64,000 nucleotides of DNA from Chrysemys picta bellii (taxonomy: Eukaryota; Chordata; Testudines; Emydidae): contig NC_088791.1 of assembly GCF_011386835.1 (NCBI RefSeq), forward strand, positions 54,455,498-54,519,497, in the 5' to 3' direction. A program made the translations under genes and the position numbers. Below, in pieces: positions 22,376 to 31,740 of the stretch. How positions within the stretch are numbered: position 1 is the stretch's first letter; the number at the start of each line of letters is the position of its first letter. The notes under the pieces are model-generated. The model ran no database searches, was not told the origin of the DNA, and was given only the letters and a program-made list of their open reading frames with translations.

Positions 22376-22666
22376 ATGAGCGATATCACTCTCCTGAGGA
22401 TTGCACAGTGAGATAAAGAACGGATGTTGCTTGAATGCCAGCAAACATCGGGACCATACGCTGCCAGGCTTTGTCATGCAATGATACCAAATTACTTGCT
22501 ACTAGCATGGCGTGGTCAAGTGTCCTACCATGGAGGACGGAATAAGGCTGCACTGCCCAGAAACCTTGTGGAAAGGCTTTTGGAGTACTTCCAGGAGAGC
22601 TTCACGGAGATGTCCCTGGAGGATTTCCGCTCCAACCCCAGACACGTTAACAGACTTTTCCAGTAG
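22376..22666 (+). pseudogene. Third small frame inside the Harbinger Myb intron, copy 1
   Basis: This is a 96-codon frame on the transposase strand, lying wholly inside the intron (22144-22766) of the oppositely oriented Myb-like gene. The ATG at 22376 begins MSDITLLRIAQ. An in-frame TGA at 22409-22411 follows, and from there it is open to TAG at 22664-22666. Recognisable words are MLLECQQTSGPYAARL, LLAWRGQVSYHGGRNKAAL and the C-terminal MSLEDFRSNPRHVNRLFQ. I do not recognise a domain and propose no function. It has a mix of charged and hydrophobic residues, with a helix-like ERLLEYFQESFTEMSLEDF segment. Copy 2 carries the same frame at 59386-59666 on the matching strand. It could be a third element gene, a captured host fragment, or a fortuitously open antisense stretch. 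Confidence 0.5.
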
Positions 22667-22766
22667 CTGTACTGGCCGCGAATGCATCCCAAGTCCTCAG
22701 GGCAAAGTAATCATTAAAAAACGCTTGCTTTTAAAACACGTTTTATATTTTAAAAGGTAAACTCAC

Positions 22767-23334
22767 CTGAGGTCCCTTCCATGGGGTCATGGTCTTGGAT
22801 ACTGGGTTGGGAGGGTACTTCAGTCAGGCTGAGAAAAAGATCCTGGCTGTTGGGGAGAACGGAGTGCTGTGTGCTCTCCGCAAGCTCGTCGTCCTCCTCC
22901 TCCTCCTCTTCCCCGTCCGCAGAATCCTCGGGTGTGGCTGATGAGATTACCCCCAGTTTGGAATCCACGGTCAGAAGTGGGGTAGTGGTGGCGGCCCCCC
23001 CTAGAATTGCATGCAGCTTGGCGTAGAAACGGCATGTCCGCGGTTCTGACACGGAGCGACCGTTTGCCTCCTTTGTTTTTTGATAGGCTTGTCTGAGCTC
23101 CTTGAGTTTCACGCGGCACTGATCTGAATCCCTATTGTGGCCTCTCTCCATCATGCCATTGGAGATTTTTTCAAAAGTTTTGGCATTTCGTCTTTTCGAA
23201 CGAAGTTCTGCTAGCACTGAATCCTCTCCCCATATAGCGATCAGATCCAGTACCTCCTGTACGGTCCATGCTGGTGCTCTTTTTTGATTAGCAGCCTGCA
23301 TGGTTACCTGTGCTGATGAGCTCTCTGTGGTCAC
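22767..23334 (-). CDS. Harbinger Myb/SANT-like DNA-binding protein, exon 1, copy 1
   Basis: On the minus strand from the ATG at 23334-23332 to a splice donor at 22766-22761 (exon ends CCTCAG, intron starts GTGAGT). It encodes a trihelix Myb/SANT-like domain at about residues 18-95: APAWTVQEVLDLIAIWG, then KTFEKISNGMMERGHNRD, then QCRVKLKELRQAYQKTKEAN. Next come the conserved TCRFYAKLHAILGG and an acidic tail with EEEEEEDDE. In PIF/Harbinger elements this second protein helps the transposase reach the nucleus and bind the ends. The exon has no stop or frameshift. Joined in phase to exon 2 at 22143 it stays open for about another 50 codons (TAG at about 21992). It is divergent from the transposase and shares the element's centre with it. 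Confidence 0.8.
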
Positions 23335-23619
23335 CTGTGCTCTCCACGCTGGGCAAACAGGAAATAAAATTCAAATGTTCGCGGGGCTTTTCCTGTCTGC
23401 CTGGCCAGTGCATCCAAGTTCAGATTGCTGTCCAGAGCGGTCACAATGGTGCACTGTGGGATAGCTCCTAGAGGTCAATACCATCGAATTGCGGCCACAC
23501 TAACCCTAATTCGAAATGGCAATATCGATTTCGGCGCTACTCCGCTCGTCAGGGAGGAGTACAGAAATAGATTTTAAGAGTCCTTTATTTCGAAAGAAAT
23601 GGCTTCGTTGTGTGGACGG

Positions 23620-23682
23620 GTGCAGGGTTAATTCGATTTAACGCTGCTAAATTCGAATTAAACTCATAGTGTAGACCAGGCC
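23620..23682 (-). repeat. Harbinger copy 1 right terminal inverted repeat region
   Basis: Read from 23682 on minus it starts GGCCTGGTCTACACTATGAG, followed by AATTCGAATTTAGCAGCG. The same subterminal words appear in copy 2 at 58421-58450 in the orientation expected for an inverted copy. Confidence 0.85.
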
Positions 23683-23945
23683 TATAACAGGGTTTAAAAG
23701 AGAACTGGATAAATTCATGGAGGTTAAGTCCATTAATGGCTATTAGCCAGGATGGGTAAGGAATGGTGTCCCTAGCTCTGTTTGTCAGAGGGTGGAGATG
23801 GATGGCAGGAGAGAGATCACTTGAGCATTACCTGTTAGGTTCACTCCCTGTGGGGCACCTGGCATTGGCCACTGTCGGTAGACAGGATACTGGGCTGGAT
23901 GGACCTTTGGTCTGACCCAGTATGGCCATTCTTATGTTCTTATGA

Positions 23946-24200
23946 GGGCAGGCCAGCTGTAAACTGCCCCTCCAGAGTACGGGCAAACAACGCCAGGCTT
24001 TGGAGACCACTGGCCTGTCCCAGGAAATGCAGACCTTATTCCAGGATCTTCCCTTTGATGGGAATGGTCTCTTTGCAGAGCAGACTGACGCTAGGCTGCA
24101 CGGACTGAAGGACAGTTGGGACACCTTTTGCTTACTGGGTCTGCATATACTGCAGTCGGCGAGGAAGCAGTTCTGGCCCACCCTTTGGCAGCCTTGACAG
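23946..24200 (+). pseudogene. DIRS gag-like fragment, C-terminal
   Basis: After the CR1 insertion the DIRS sequence resumes. The frame at 24000-24197 encodes MQTLFQDLPFDGNGLFAEQT followed by DARLHGLKDSW, which matches the C-terminal DLPFDG-x-LF-x-E/KTD-x-LHxLKDS pattern that I recall for DIRS gag. The frame then runs into a terminator. It is a remnant only. Confidence 0.65.
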
Positions 24201-24342
24201 GGGCCTGCATGGAGAAGGGATAGAGACATGAGTTGTAGTAGTCACCACCCTTCATTACTCCACTCCCCTGCACAACCCGGCCCGTCAAAGCCTCAGAGGG
24301 GCCAGAAGCATTTGTTTTGAAGGTGCGTTCGAGAGCGATGCC

Positions 24343-24655
24343 CCAGTCAACTCCCCAGATCCACCTTGTTCTTTCTTCAACCGTCTTCTTCCCTACTGTT
24401 GAGCTTGGTTGTGGGTCACCTCAGACCGTTGGGTGCTCAAGATTGTATCTTGGGGCTACACCCTGCAATTCTTGGCTGAACCTCTCCCCCCACTCTCCTT
24501 CCCTGTCCCTCTTCAGGGACCCTTCTCATGAGCAACTCCTCTTTCAAGAGGTCGAGAACCTCGTGCAGCTGGGGGCAGTGGAGATATGAGGGGAAAAGGG
24601 TTCTACTCCCATTATTTTCTAATCCCAAAAGCAATTGGTATGCCGCCCTCCATCT
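24343..24655 (+). pseudogene. DIRS reverse transcriptase, N-terminal remnant
   Basis: Several frames together give the start of the DIRS reverse transcriptase: SFFNRLLPY, VTSDRWVLKIVSWGYTLQFL, EVENLVQLGAVEI and KGFYSHYFLIPKAIG. The last is the fingers-domain motif FYSxYFLIPKKxGG. At least one frameshift and several stops occur. The sequence is cut by a CR1 tail at 24656, and the catalytic YxDD region is absent from the window. Confidence 0.65.
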
Positions 24656-24842
24656 GAACATAAGAATATAAGAACGGCCATACTGGGTCAGACCAAAGGT
24701 CCCTCTATCCCAGTATCCCGTCTTCCAATAGTGGCCAATGCCAGGTGTCCGAGAGGGAATGAACAGAACAGGTAATCATCAAGTGATCTGGCAAACAGAG
24801 GCTAGGGACACCATCCCTGCCCATCCTGGCTAATAGCCATTG
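24656..24842 (-). mobile_element. CR1 LINE 3' end, short 5'-truncated copy
   Basis: A 187-bp minus-strand CR1 tail. It opens GAACATAAGAATATAAGAAC (complement of the 3' terminal ATTCTTATG repeats), then GGCCATACTGGGTCAGACCA, and ends GGCTAATAGCCATTG. It splits the DIRS reverse transcriptase. Confidence 0.85.
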
Positions 24843-25190
24843 TCTGAAGGATGCTTATTTTCATATCATGAAGCTCAAACAGGACAGGGCGAAGGTTATC
24901 CTGATAGCCCCTGCGTGGCCTTGACAGCACTGGTTTGGCACGCTGCTGGATCTTTCGGTAGCAGCCCTGCTACAGCTACCTCTCTGGTCGGATCTGCTGT
25001 CCCAGAACCACAGAAGTCTTCTACACCCAAACCTGGCGGCATTGCACTTGACAGCATGGCTACTGCATGGCTAAATGAGGAGGAATGGGAATGCTCGGCC
25101 TGTGCTCAACAAGTGTTGTGGAGGGCTTTCTGCTACCCAACCAGAATGGCCTTCCTGGCCAAATGAGAAGAGGTATCCAGGCTGAGCAGG
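24843..25190 (+). pseudogene. DIRS reverse transcriptase motif and RNase-H-side remnant
   Basis: Immediately after the CR1 tail, CTGAAGGATGCTTATTTTCA encodes LKDAYFHI, the reverse-transcriptase motif carrying the first catalytic aspartate. The sequence then jumps to AKVILIAPAWP, a stretch I place between RNase H and recombinase. At least several hundred codons are therefore deleted. Stops occur throughout. Confidence 0.55.
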
Positions 25191-26052
25191 CTTCACTGCA
25201 GGCAATCCTGGGCTATCTTCTGCACCTCAAGCTCCAATGGTTGTCCTTGTCATAGATCAAAGTCCACTTGGCTGCTATTTCGGCCTTCCACTCTCTGCTC
25301 CAGGGCAGGTTGGTCTTCGCTCATGACATACCAGTTCAGTTTTTGGAAGATGTGGAGCTTCTCCACCCGCACATCAGGGATCCCGTTCCTCCCTGGGATC
25401 TGCACCTCATGCTGTTGTGACTCATGGGTCATCCCTTCGAGCCTCTCGCTTCCTGCTCTGTACTCCTTCTCTCCTGGAAAGTTTCTTTCCTGGTCTCAAT
25501 AACGTCCGCATGTAGGCTCTCTGAGATCAGGGTGCTTACTTCAGAGCCTCTCTATCTGGTGTTCTACAAGGAAAGGTCCGGCTGCAGCTACACCCAGCAT
25601 TCCTGCCCAAGGTAGTTTCACAATTTCATACAGGCCAAGACATATACTTACCCGTCTTCTTCATAAATCTGAAGAAGAGCACAAATTGCATGTCCTGGAC
25701 ATCAGGAGGGTGTTTGCCTTCTACATCAACAGGACTAAGTCAACACAGTTTTTCGTTGTGGTGGAGGACAGGATGAAAGGTCACCCAGTGTCCATGCAGA
25801 GGATTTCATCTTGGATCACGGCTGCATCTGTTACTGCTATGACCTGTTGAAGGTGCCTCCACCGGCGACCGTGACTGCCTGCTCGACTAGGGCACAGGCT
25901 TCATTGGCAGCCTTCCTGGCCCAGGTGCCAATTTGGAATATCTGCAGGGCTGCTACCTGGTCGCCTATCCATACATTTACATCTCATTATGCACTCACCC
26001 AGCAAGTCCGAGGCAATGCTGGCTTTGGCAGAGCAGTGTTGCAAGCCGCATG
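25190..26052 (+). pseudogene. DIRS tyrosine recombinase remnant
   Basis: Frames between 25190 and 26052 give KVHLAAISAFHSLLQGRLVF, HPFEPLASCSVLLLSWKVSF, LVSITSACRLSEIRVLTSEP and LPKVVSQFHTGQDIYLPVFF. The last open frame (25811-26053) has VTACSTRAQASLAAFLAQVP and HTFTSHYALTQQ. The HxTR box that carries catalytic residues of tyrosine recombinases is visible but reads C-S-T-R, so the histidine is lost. The final HxxxxHY contains the presumed nucleophile tyrosine. At least two frameshifts and several stops. This enzyme type distinguishes DIRS from LTR retrotransposons. Confidence 0.7.
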
Positions 26053-26126
26053 ACTGTGAACCCGCCACCAAGTATACTGCTTGGGACTCATCTAGAGTGG
26101 AATCAACATGAGCAAGCATTTGAAGA

Positions 26127-26443
26127 AGAAAAAATAGTTACCTACCTTTCCTAACTGTTGTTCTTCAAGATGTGTTGCTCATGTCCATTCCATTCCCTGT
26201 CCTCCTGCCCCTCTGTCGGAGTTGCCAGCAAGACTTAACTGAAAGGGCGTAGGGCTGACATCATCTAATATACTGATCCATGGGCACGGCACTCAAGAGG
26301 GCACTATAGCCAACCCTACCGATACTGCTAAGGCAAAAATCTCTGACAGCCGCACACATGGGTGCGTGCACATGTAGAATGGAATGGACATGAGCAACTC
26401 ATCTTGAAGAACAACTGTTACAAAAGGTAGGTAACCATTTTTT
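26127..26443. repeat. DIRS 3' terminal inverted repeat pair
   Basis: The arm at 26127-26194 (GTTACCTACCTTTC, then TTCTTCAAGATGTGTTGCTC and ATGTCCATTCCATTCC) pairs with 26378-26443 in reverse complement at high identity. A direct partial repeat (GGAATCAACATGAGCAA at 26099) precedes it. DIRS elements end in inverted and internal complementary repeats, so this marks the 3' end of the element at about 26445. Confidence 0.7.
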
Positions 26444-26445
26444 CC

Positions 26446-27852
26446 CCCCCACTATCATGTGTCCCTGAAGAGGTGAACTGTAAGCCTATAGCATCCACAA
26501 GGTTGGAGCTCTGATAAAAGGGTGTGCTTAAGTTACAGGAATGTTGGAGGTGGGGTGGGGGTTCAACACTGTTCCTGATGGGCGAAGGGAGTTGGGTTGA
26601 GAGGTCCCATTTCCATGAAGGATAGCAAATAGAGTCTGTGCGCAAAAAATGTGTCAGAGAGGCGAAGGTAGAGAGAGACAATATGGAAGCCTACTCAGAC
26701 CAAGAGAAGCTTAATAGCACAAGGGTCTAGAATGATGGAATCCAAACACAGCACTGTGAAGTGCATCCAGTAGAGTGAGCTCTGCCAGGGCTGTGACACC
26801 ACTTAATTTGGGAAACTTTTTTTTTATAGGATGCCTTAGAAAAATGTACATGTTGAATTCTTTTCAGCAGTTTTTCCTTATTGCACTGCAGGGTTTCTTT
26901 CCGTTGGTGACCCTTGTATACCACATTCAGTAAATCGTTCTTTGCAACAATTTATCAATAGAATAATCAATAATACAACAATTTTTTCCATGTATGGTTT
27001 AATTTATGATGACCCATTTTTCCCCATCATTACCCCTACCAAACACTCTGCATTGCCTTGATCTATCCTTCCAGCCAGTGAGAATGGAAGTGACTTCTAC
27101 AAAAGCCCATCAGTTTAGCTTAGGAATTGTTGAGTTCAATAATTCTGCAGTGCTCCCTCCCTTAGCTCAAAAATATGACAGAAGCTGAAGACCTCAACTT
27201 ACAATTGCAAAGCTGATCCTAAGTTTTGTGTGGTCATCTGTAAATTAAGACGTCTGGGGCCTCAAACAGACATATACTTACCCTGTAGTAAATCTGGAGT
27301 TGGTAGGTGAGGAAATGTTATTACTGGTGAAAGAAGCGTTTAATCAGCTAGAATATTGGTCATGAGAGAATTTTGTCATTTGGGATGGAGGTTGGGCTCT
27401 ATGGTTTGTCTTTCGGTGTGAAGTATTGCCATGGGCACTTTGGTGGAAGAAAGCGTGGGTGCTTGCTTACAAATAGGCATTTCCCAAAAGCATGTGTCTT
27501 CTGCTGTGGCATATTTGGTACCCATTTCATGAATCTTCTCTAACTTTACTTCCTGTATTGATTAAATAAATACAGTTAGACATGAAGAGTATCCTGTGCC
27601 CAGCTTCTCCTGTGTTGCCAGGCTATTTGCTAGGAGATGTGCAGGTGGTTGGAATCCTACCCGCCAGGCCTTAGAGAAAGCAGCTATGGATCTGCTGTGT
27701 GCAGAAAGCTCCACTCCAATGTCTTGAGTGGCCTTTGTGATTCCTTGCCCTTCCGCTTGCTCTGCAGGGATGAGAATCAAAACATCTGTGAAGTGGCAGT
27801 TTCCACACCCTACCCCTCTCTGGCTCCCTATGCACTGCTCTGCAGGGGTTGT
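26446..27852. other. Unique sequence, no gene seen
   Basis: No supported gene. Short frames only. The sequence returns to AT-rich background right after the DIRS end. Confidence 0.5.
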
Positions 27853-27949
27853 GCACCCTCTAGAATCCTTCCCCCTGCACTTGTGCAATGAAACCATGCT
27901 GCACCCTCTAGAATCCTTCAATCCTGCACTTGTGCAATGAAACCATGCT
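27853..27949. repeat. Tandem duplication, two 48/49-bp units
   Basis: The unit GCACCCTCTAGAATCCTTCC continuing to GTGCAATGAAACCATGCT occurs at 27853-27900 and again at 27901-27949 with only three or four differences. It is a simple local duplication. Confidence 0.85.
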
Positions 27950-28188
27950 GGTTTGGATGCCAAATGAACCTTTATTGCTGAGGAGGTAGGTGCAAGATTT
28001 GTTCTTAACTGAAGATTGCCACATGAGGCAAGAAGATTCTCGCACAATTATGAAAAATGATATTAACTGAGATCTATTTTTGTTTTTAGGCATAATGTAG
28101 TTTGCATTTTGGAGAGACACATTTGGATAGAGGTAGTCAAATTTTATGGGATTTGAGGAAACTTCACATATTACCCTAGAGAGACAAC

Positions 28189-28345
28189 GGGTGTGAGGTA
28201 GTATCTTATTGGGCCAACTCGTGTTGATGAGAGAGACAAGTTTCTGAGCTTGCACAGATCAGATCTGAAGAAGAGCTCTGTATAAGCTCGAAAGCTTGTT
28301 TTACTCATCAAAACAAGTTGGTTCAGTAAAATATATTACCTCACC
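28189..28345. mobile_element. Foldback repeat (GTGAGGTA / TACCTCAC arms)
   Basis: The left arm 28189-28251 contains GGGTGTGAGGTAGTATCTTA and GGGCCAACTCGTGTTGATGA. The right arm 28283-28345 is its reverse complement with scattered mismatches, ending ATATATTACCTCACCC. A tail of GGGACCAACACAGCCACAGC runs to 28390. This is a common sauropsid palindromic repeat that I cannot classify. Confidence 0.65.
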
Positions 28346-28390
28346 CTCTGTATCTAAAATCCTGGGACCAACACAGCCACAGCAACACTG

Positions 28391-29885
28391 GGGGAATCAT
28401 GGTAATAAGGTATAGATTTTTTTCCCGCTGATATGGAAAGATTGATTGTAACTCACTGGAAATGTTTATTATGCATCTGAATAATTTACTTCATACTACT
28501 AAAAATGAAGGAAAGCGTAGTCAGGAAAAAATTACCTATTTTGATGTGCAGATTAAGAGTTAATTGATCACATATTTAAGAAAAAATTACAATGAAAATA
28601 ATGTATATGTACAGAGTTATTGCGCTTAATGTCTGTGTAGACTTTAAGATATTCACAATGTTTAAGGACCAGGAGAATTTGTACAGATTGGGAAAGCTGA
28701 GGAGTCTAAATTTGTTAAAATTTTCTTCACAATTCTTTACACATCTGAGTTTAAAAGCATTTTAGGGTGAATAATTGTAGCACTGAAGATTTTGTTGGGA
28801 GATAAAGATTATTAAATTTCAAATTCCTACCCTCCCAGACTCATGAAGATGATGATATTCAGACAACCAACCAACAAAGCAAAACTCCTCTCCCTTATCC
28901 AATGAATTGTTAATTTAGGCTTCTGTTTATCTAAATTTCTTTTATAACATGCAACTTATATTGTGGTTGATTTTTCTAACAATTCTAATTTAAATTGTTA
29001 ATATTTAAATACTCTTAATTCCTTCCTGTAGCACCATTAAAATCTGTCCTCAGCTTATCTTGTGGGGGTTTTTTATTACTGTGTAATTTTTGTAATAGAC
29101 CACAGTTTATGTTTATAAACAAGTGGGAAGGAAAATAGGCAAATGTTGCAGAGGAGGTTTTTGGATCTTCATTCTGCATGCTCTGGATAAGATCATTAGC
29201 GCTACTGATTATCTGTGTAATTCCTGCAACTCATAATGACCCAAGTGAGAGCTGCATGTGATCACCCACTGATAAGTCCCACAGAAACCCTTTAAGAAGA
29301 ATGTGAATTATTTATTTTTTTAGAAATCGCATGATCAGGGCTGCAGCTGATTATTTGACATAGGATTATGAAAGCTGTGGATGCCATAAGCAAACACTGG
29401 GTTTCTCAATACAGTCCTCAAACTGTATTATAATATTCTTTTGTTCTTCAGTCTGTATTGTGCATACCTTGTAATCTGTAATATTGAGCCCTGCGAATTC
29501 ATCACTGATAGTCTTACTTTATTGTTTAGTAAAGGAAAGTGATTTATTTATATTAAAATATGGCTACGAAGAAATGATGAGAGAACAATGTCATAAGACA
29601 ATGTATAGTTTCCTGCTTTTATGATGATTTAAATTTTTCACATTATAACTTTATATAACCTTGGCATTTCATGCCGAAAGTATTTACATACTAGTGTGAC
29701 ATGAATTTTTGCCCTTTGACTTATCCCCTTTCTTTGTGAAGTGACTGTGCACATACAATAATAAAGCTCCAGATTGTTCTGCCTATGGAGAAGTCCTTCA
29801 TTTTTATATACTTGTTGAATTTTAAACCTGTCTAAATAACTGTTGCAGTGAAAATAATTGTATTTGTGCTGCTTTAGATTGAGAA
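28391..29885. other. Unique AT-rich sequence, no gene seen
   Basis: About 1.5 kb of AT-rich DNA without a supported frame longer than about 60 codons, repeat or RNA signal. Confidence 0.55.
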
Positions 29886-29887
29886 AA

Positions 29888-31740
29888 GTATTAGATTTTT
29901 AGACTTTAAGGCCAGAAGGAACCATCATTATAATCTAGTCCAGTGGTAATCAATTATTTTTGTCAAAGTCCAAATTTCTTGGTCAATGTATAGTCAAGGT
30001 CCAGACTCCAGAGAAGATAATACAAAAATAATAACTAATGATAAGGAAATAAAAAGATTTTTGCCGTCTATTCAAAAGCATCTGGCGGTCCGGATTTGGC
30101 CTGTAGTCCACCTATTGATTACCCCATTTAACCTCCTGCACATCACAGGCCACAGAACTTCGCCCAGCCACTCCTGTAATAGACCCATAACCTCTGGCTG
30201 AGTTACTGAAGTTCTCACATCATGACTTAAAAACTTCAGGTTACAGAAAATTGACCATTTACACTACTTTAAACCTGAAAGTGACCTGTGCCCCATGCTG
30301 CAGAGGGAAAACCCCCAAGATCTCTGCCAATCTGACCCAGGGGAAAATTCCTTCCTGACCTCAAATATGGCAGTCAGTTGGATCCCGAGCATTTCAGCAA
30401 GATCCAACAGCCAGACACCCAGAAAGATTCTCTGTAGTAACTCAGAGCCCTCTCCATTTAGTGTGCCATCACTAGCCATTGGCTACTAGTAGTTGCAGAT
30501 CAGGTACATGCCACTGTAGGCAGTCTCATCATACCATCCCCTCCATAAACTTACCAAGCTCAGTCTTGAAGCCAGTTAGGTTTTTTGCCCCCACTGCTCC
30601 CCTTCCAGAACATCACTTCTCTGATGGTTAGAAACTTTCACCTAATTTCAAGCGTAAACTTGTTGATGGACAGTTTATATGTCCACATGGACACTTAACT
30701 TAAATAACTCTTCTCTCTCCCTGGTATTTATCCCTCTAATGTATTTACAGAGAGAGAACGTATCTCCCCTCAGCCTTCATTTGGTTAGGCTTAACAAGCC
30801 AAGCTTTTTGAGTCTTTTCCATTCCTTTGATCATCCTAGTAGCCCTTTTCTGTACCTGTTCCAATTTGAATTCATCTTTCCTAAAAATGGGAGACCAGAA
30901 TTGCACACAGTATTCCAGACGATGTCTCACCAGTGCCTTGTATGATGGTACTAACACTTCCCTATCTCTACTGGAAATACCTTGCCTGATGCATTTTAGG
31001 ATTGCATTAACCTTTTTCATAGCCACATCACATTGGCGGCTCATAGTTATCCTGTAATCAACCAGTACACCCAAGTCTTTCTCCTTCTTTGTCACTACCA
31101 GCTGATAAGTCCCCAGCTTATAGCAAAAATACTTCTTGTTAGTCCCTAAGTGCATGACTTTGCACTATTAAATTTCATCCCATTTCTATTACTCCATTTT
31201 TCAAGGTCTTCCAGATCTTCTCGTATGATTTGCCAGTCCCTCATCTGTATTAAGAATACCTTCCAACTTTGTGTCATCCACAAATTTTATTAGCACACTC
31301 CCACTTTTTGTGCCAAGGTCATTAATGAAAATGGTAAATAAGATTGGTCCCAAGACCGATCCCTCGGGAATTCCACTAGTAGCCTCCTTCCATCCTTGAC
31401 AGTTCATCTTTCAGTATGACCCACTGTAGTCTCCCCTTTAATCTGTTCCTTACCCATCTTTCAATTCTCATATTAATCTCCATCTTCTCAAATTTAACTG
31501 ATAATTTCCCATGTGGAATCGTATCAAATGCCTTATTGAAATCCAGGTAGATTAGCTCTACTGCATTTCCTTTGTCTAAAAATTCAGTTATTTCCTCAAA
31601 GAAGGAAATCAGGTTTGTCTGGCACAATCTACCTTTCGTAAAACCGTGTTGTATTTTATCCCAATTACTATTTACCTCTGTCTTTACTTTCTCTTTCAAA
31701 ATTTGTTCTAATGGGCTACTGTCAGTTTCTACTAAACCTC
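29888..31740 (-). mobile_element. CR1 LINE, 1.85 kb, 5'-truncated, minus strand
   Basis: The 3' end is at the left: TTTTAGACTTTAAGGCCAGA and ATCATTATAATCTAGTCC are the complement of the CR1 terminal sequence. The 3' UTR follows to about 30600, then ORF2 coding remnants to 31740. A foreign segment at about 29945-30110, containing GGTCCGGATTTGGCCTG, interrupts the 3' UTR. The endonuclease half of ORF2 is absent, as expected from 5' truncation. Confidence 0.85.
30745..31699 (-). pseudogene. CR1 ORF2 reverse transcriptase remnant
   Basis: Three minus-strand frames join in order. 31699-31376 encodes the N-side of the reverse transcriptase: DKIQHGFTKGRLCQTNLISF and VELIYLDFNKAFDTIPHGKL, the latter holding the first catalytic Asp region. 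31407-31201 has GIPEGSVLGPILFTIFINDL, then LIKFVDDTKL, which is the FVDD form of the YxDD active site. 31155-30745 is the C-terminal part with KEKDLGVLVDYRITMSRQC and QVQKRATRMIKG. Frameshifts separate the frames. The active-site motifs are readable, but the protein cannot be made in one piece. Confidence 0.85.

Larger units (their letters stand above)
19838..23682 (+). mobile_element. PIF/Harbinger DNA transposon, copy 1, complete ends
   Basis: Terminal inverted repeats are GGGTATGTCTACACTATG (19838-19855) and, on the other strand from 23682, GGCCTGGTCTACACTATG. The 3-bp target duplication TAT lies at 19835-19837 and 23683-23685. A 3-bp duplication and a two-gene layout (DDE transposase plus Myb/SANT-like protein) define PIF/Harbinger. 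The transposase reads on plus (20202-21385). The Myb-like gene reads on minus in two exons (23334-22767 and 22143 down to about 21578). A third small frame lies on plus inside the Myb intron. Copy 2 at 58412-61570 has the same plan. Confidence 0.9.
19495..23945 (+). mobile_element. CR1 LINE 3' fragment carrying a nested Harbinger
   Basis: Positions 19500-19837 encode the C-terminal end of CR1 ORF2 in one open frame (RATKMIRGLE, then EERLKRLGLFSLEKRRLR). From 23686 the same CR1 resumes: AACAGGGTTTAAAAGAGAAC, then the 3' UTR with GGCTATTAGCCAGGATGGG, CATTGGCCACTGTCGGTAGA and the tail CATTCTTATGTTCTTATGA. The break falls exactly where a 3.85-kb Harbinger sits with a TAT duplication. Without the Harbinger, the CR1 is a 5'-truncated copy of about 600 bp. 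It is itself inserted in the DIRS gag region. Confidence 0.85.
18720..26445 (+). mobile_element. Decayed DIRS retrotransposon, split by two CR1 insertions
   Basis: Three blocks read in order on the plus strand as a DIRS element: 18720-19490 (5' leader and gag start), 23946-24655 (gag end and start of reverse transcriptase) and 24843-26445 (reverse-transcriptase scrap, tyrosine recombinase, 3' terminal region). The gaps are CR1 copies. DIRS elements use a tyrosine recombinase instead of a DDE integrase and have inverted or split terminal repeats, and both traits are visible here. Most of the reverse transcriptase and RNase H is missing after the KDAYFHI motif, so there was a deletion as well. 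Many stops and frameshifts show it is inactive. The 5' edge is approximate. Confidence 0.75.

Noticed and set aside
22496..22690. The minus-strand frame opposite the third Harbinger frame as the true gene
   Set aside because: It would lie in the intron on the same strand as the Myb gene, is shorter, and its counterpart in copy 2 is no better conserved. I keep the plus-strand frame as the better candidate but with low confidence.
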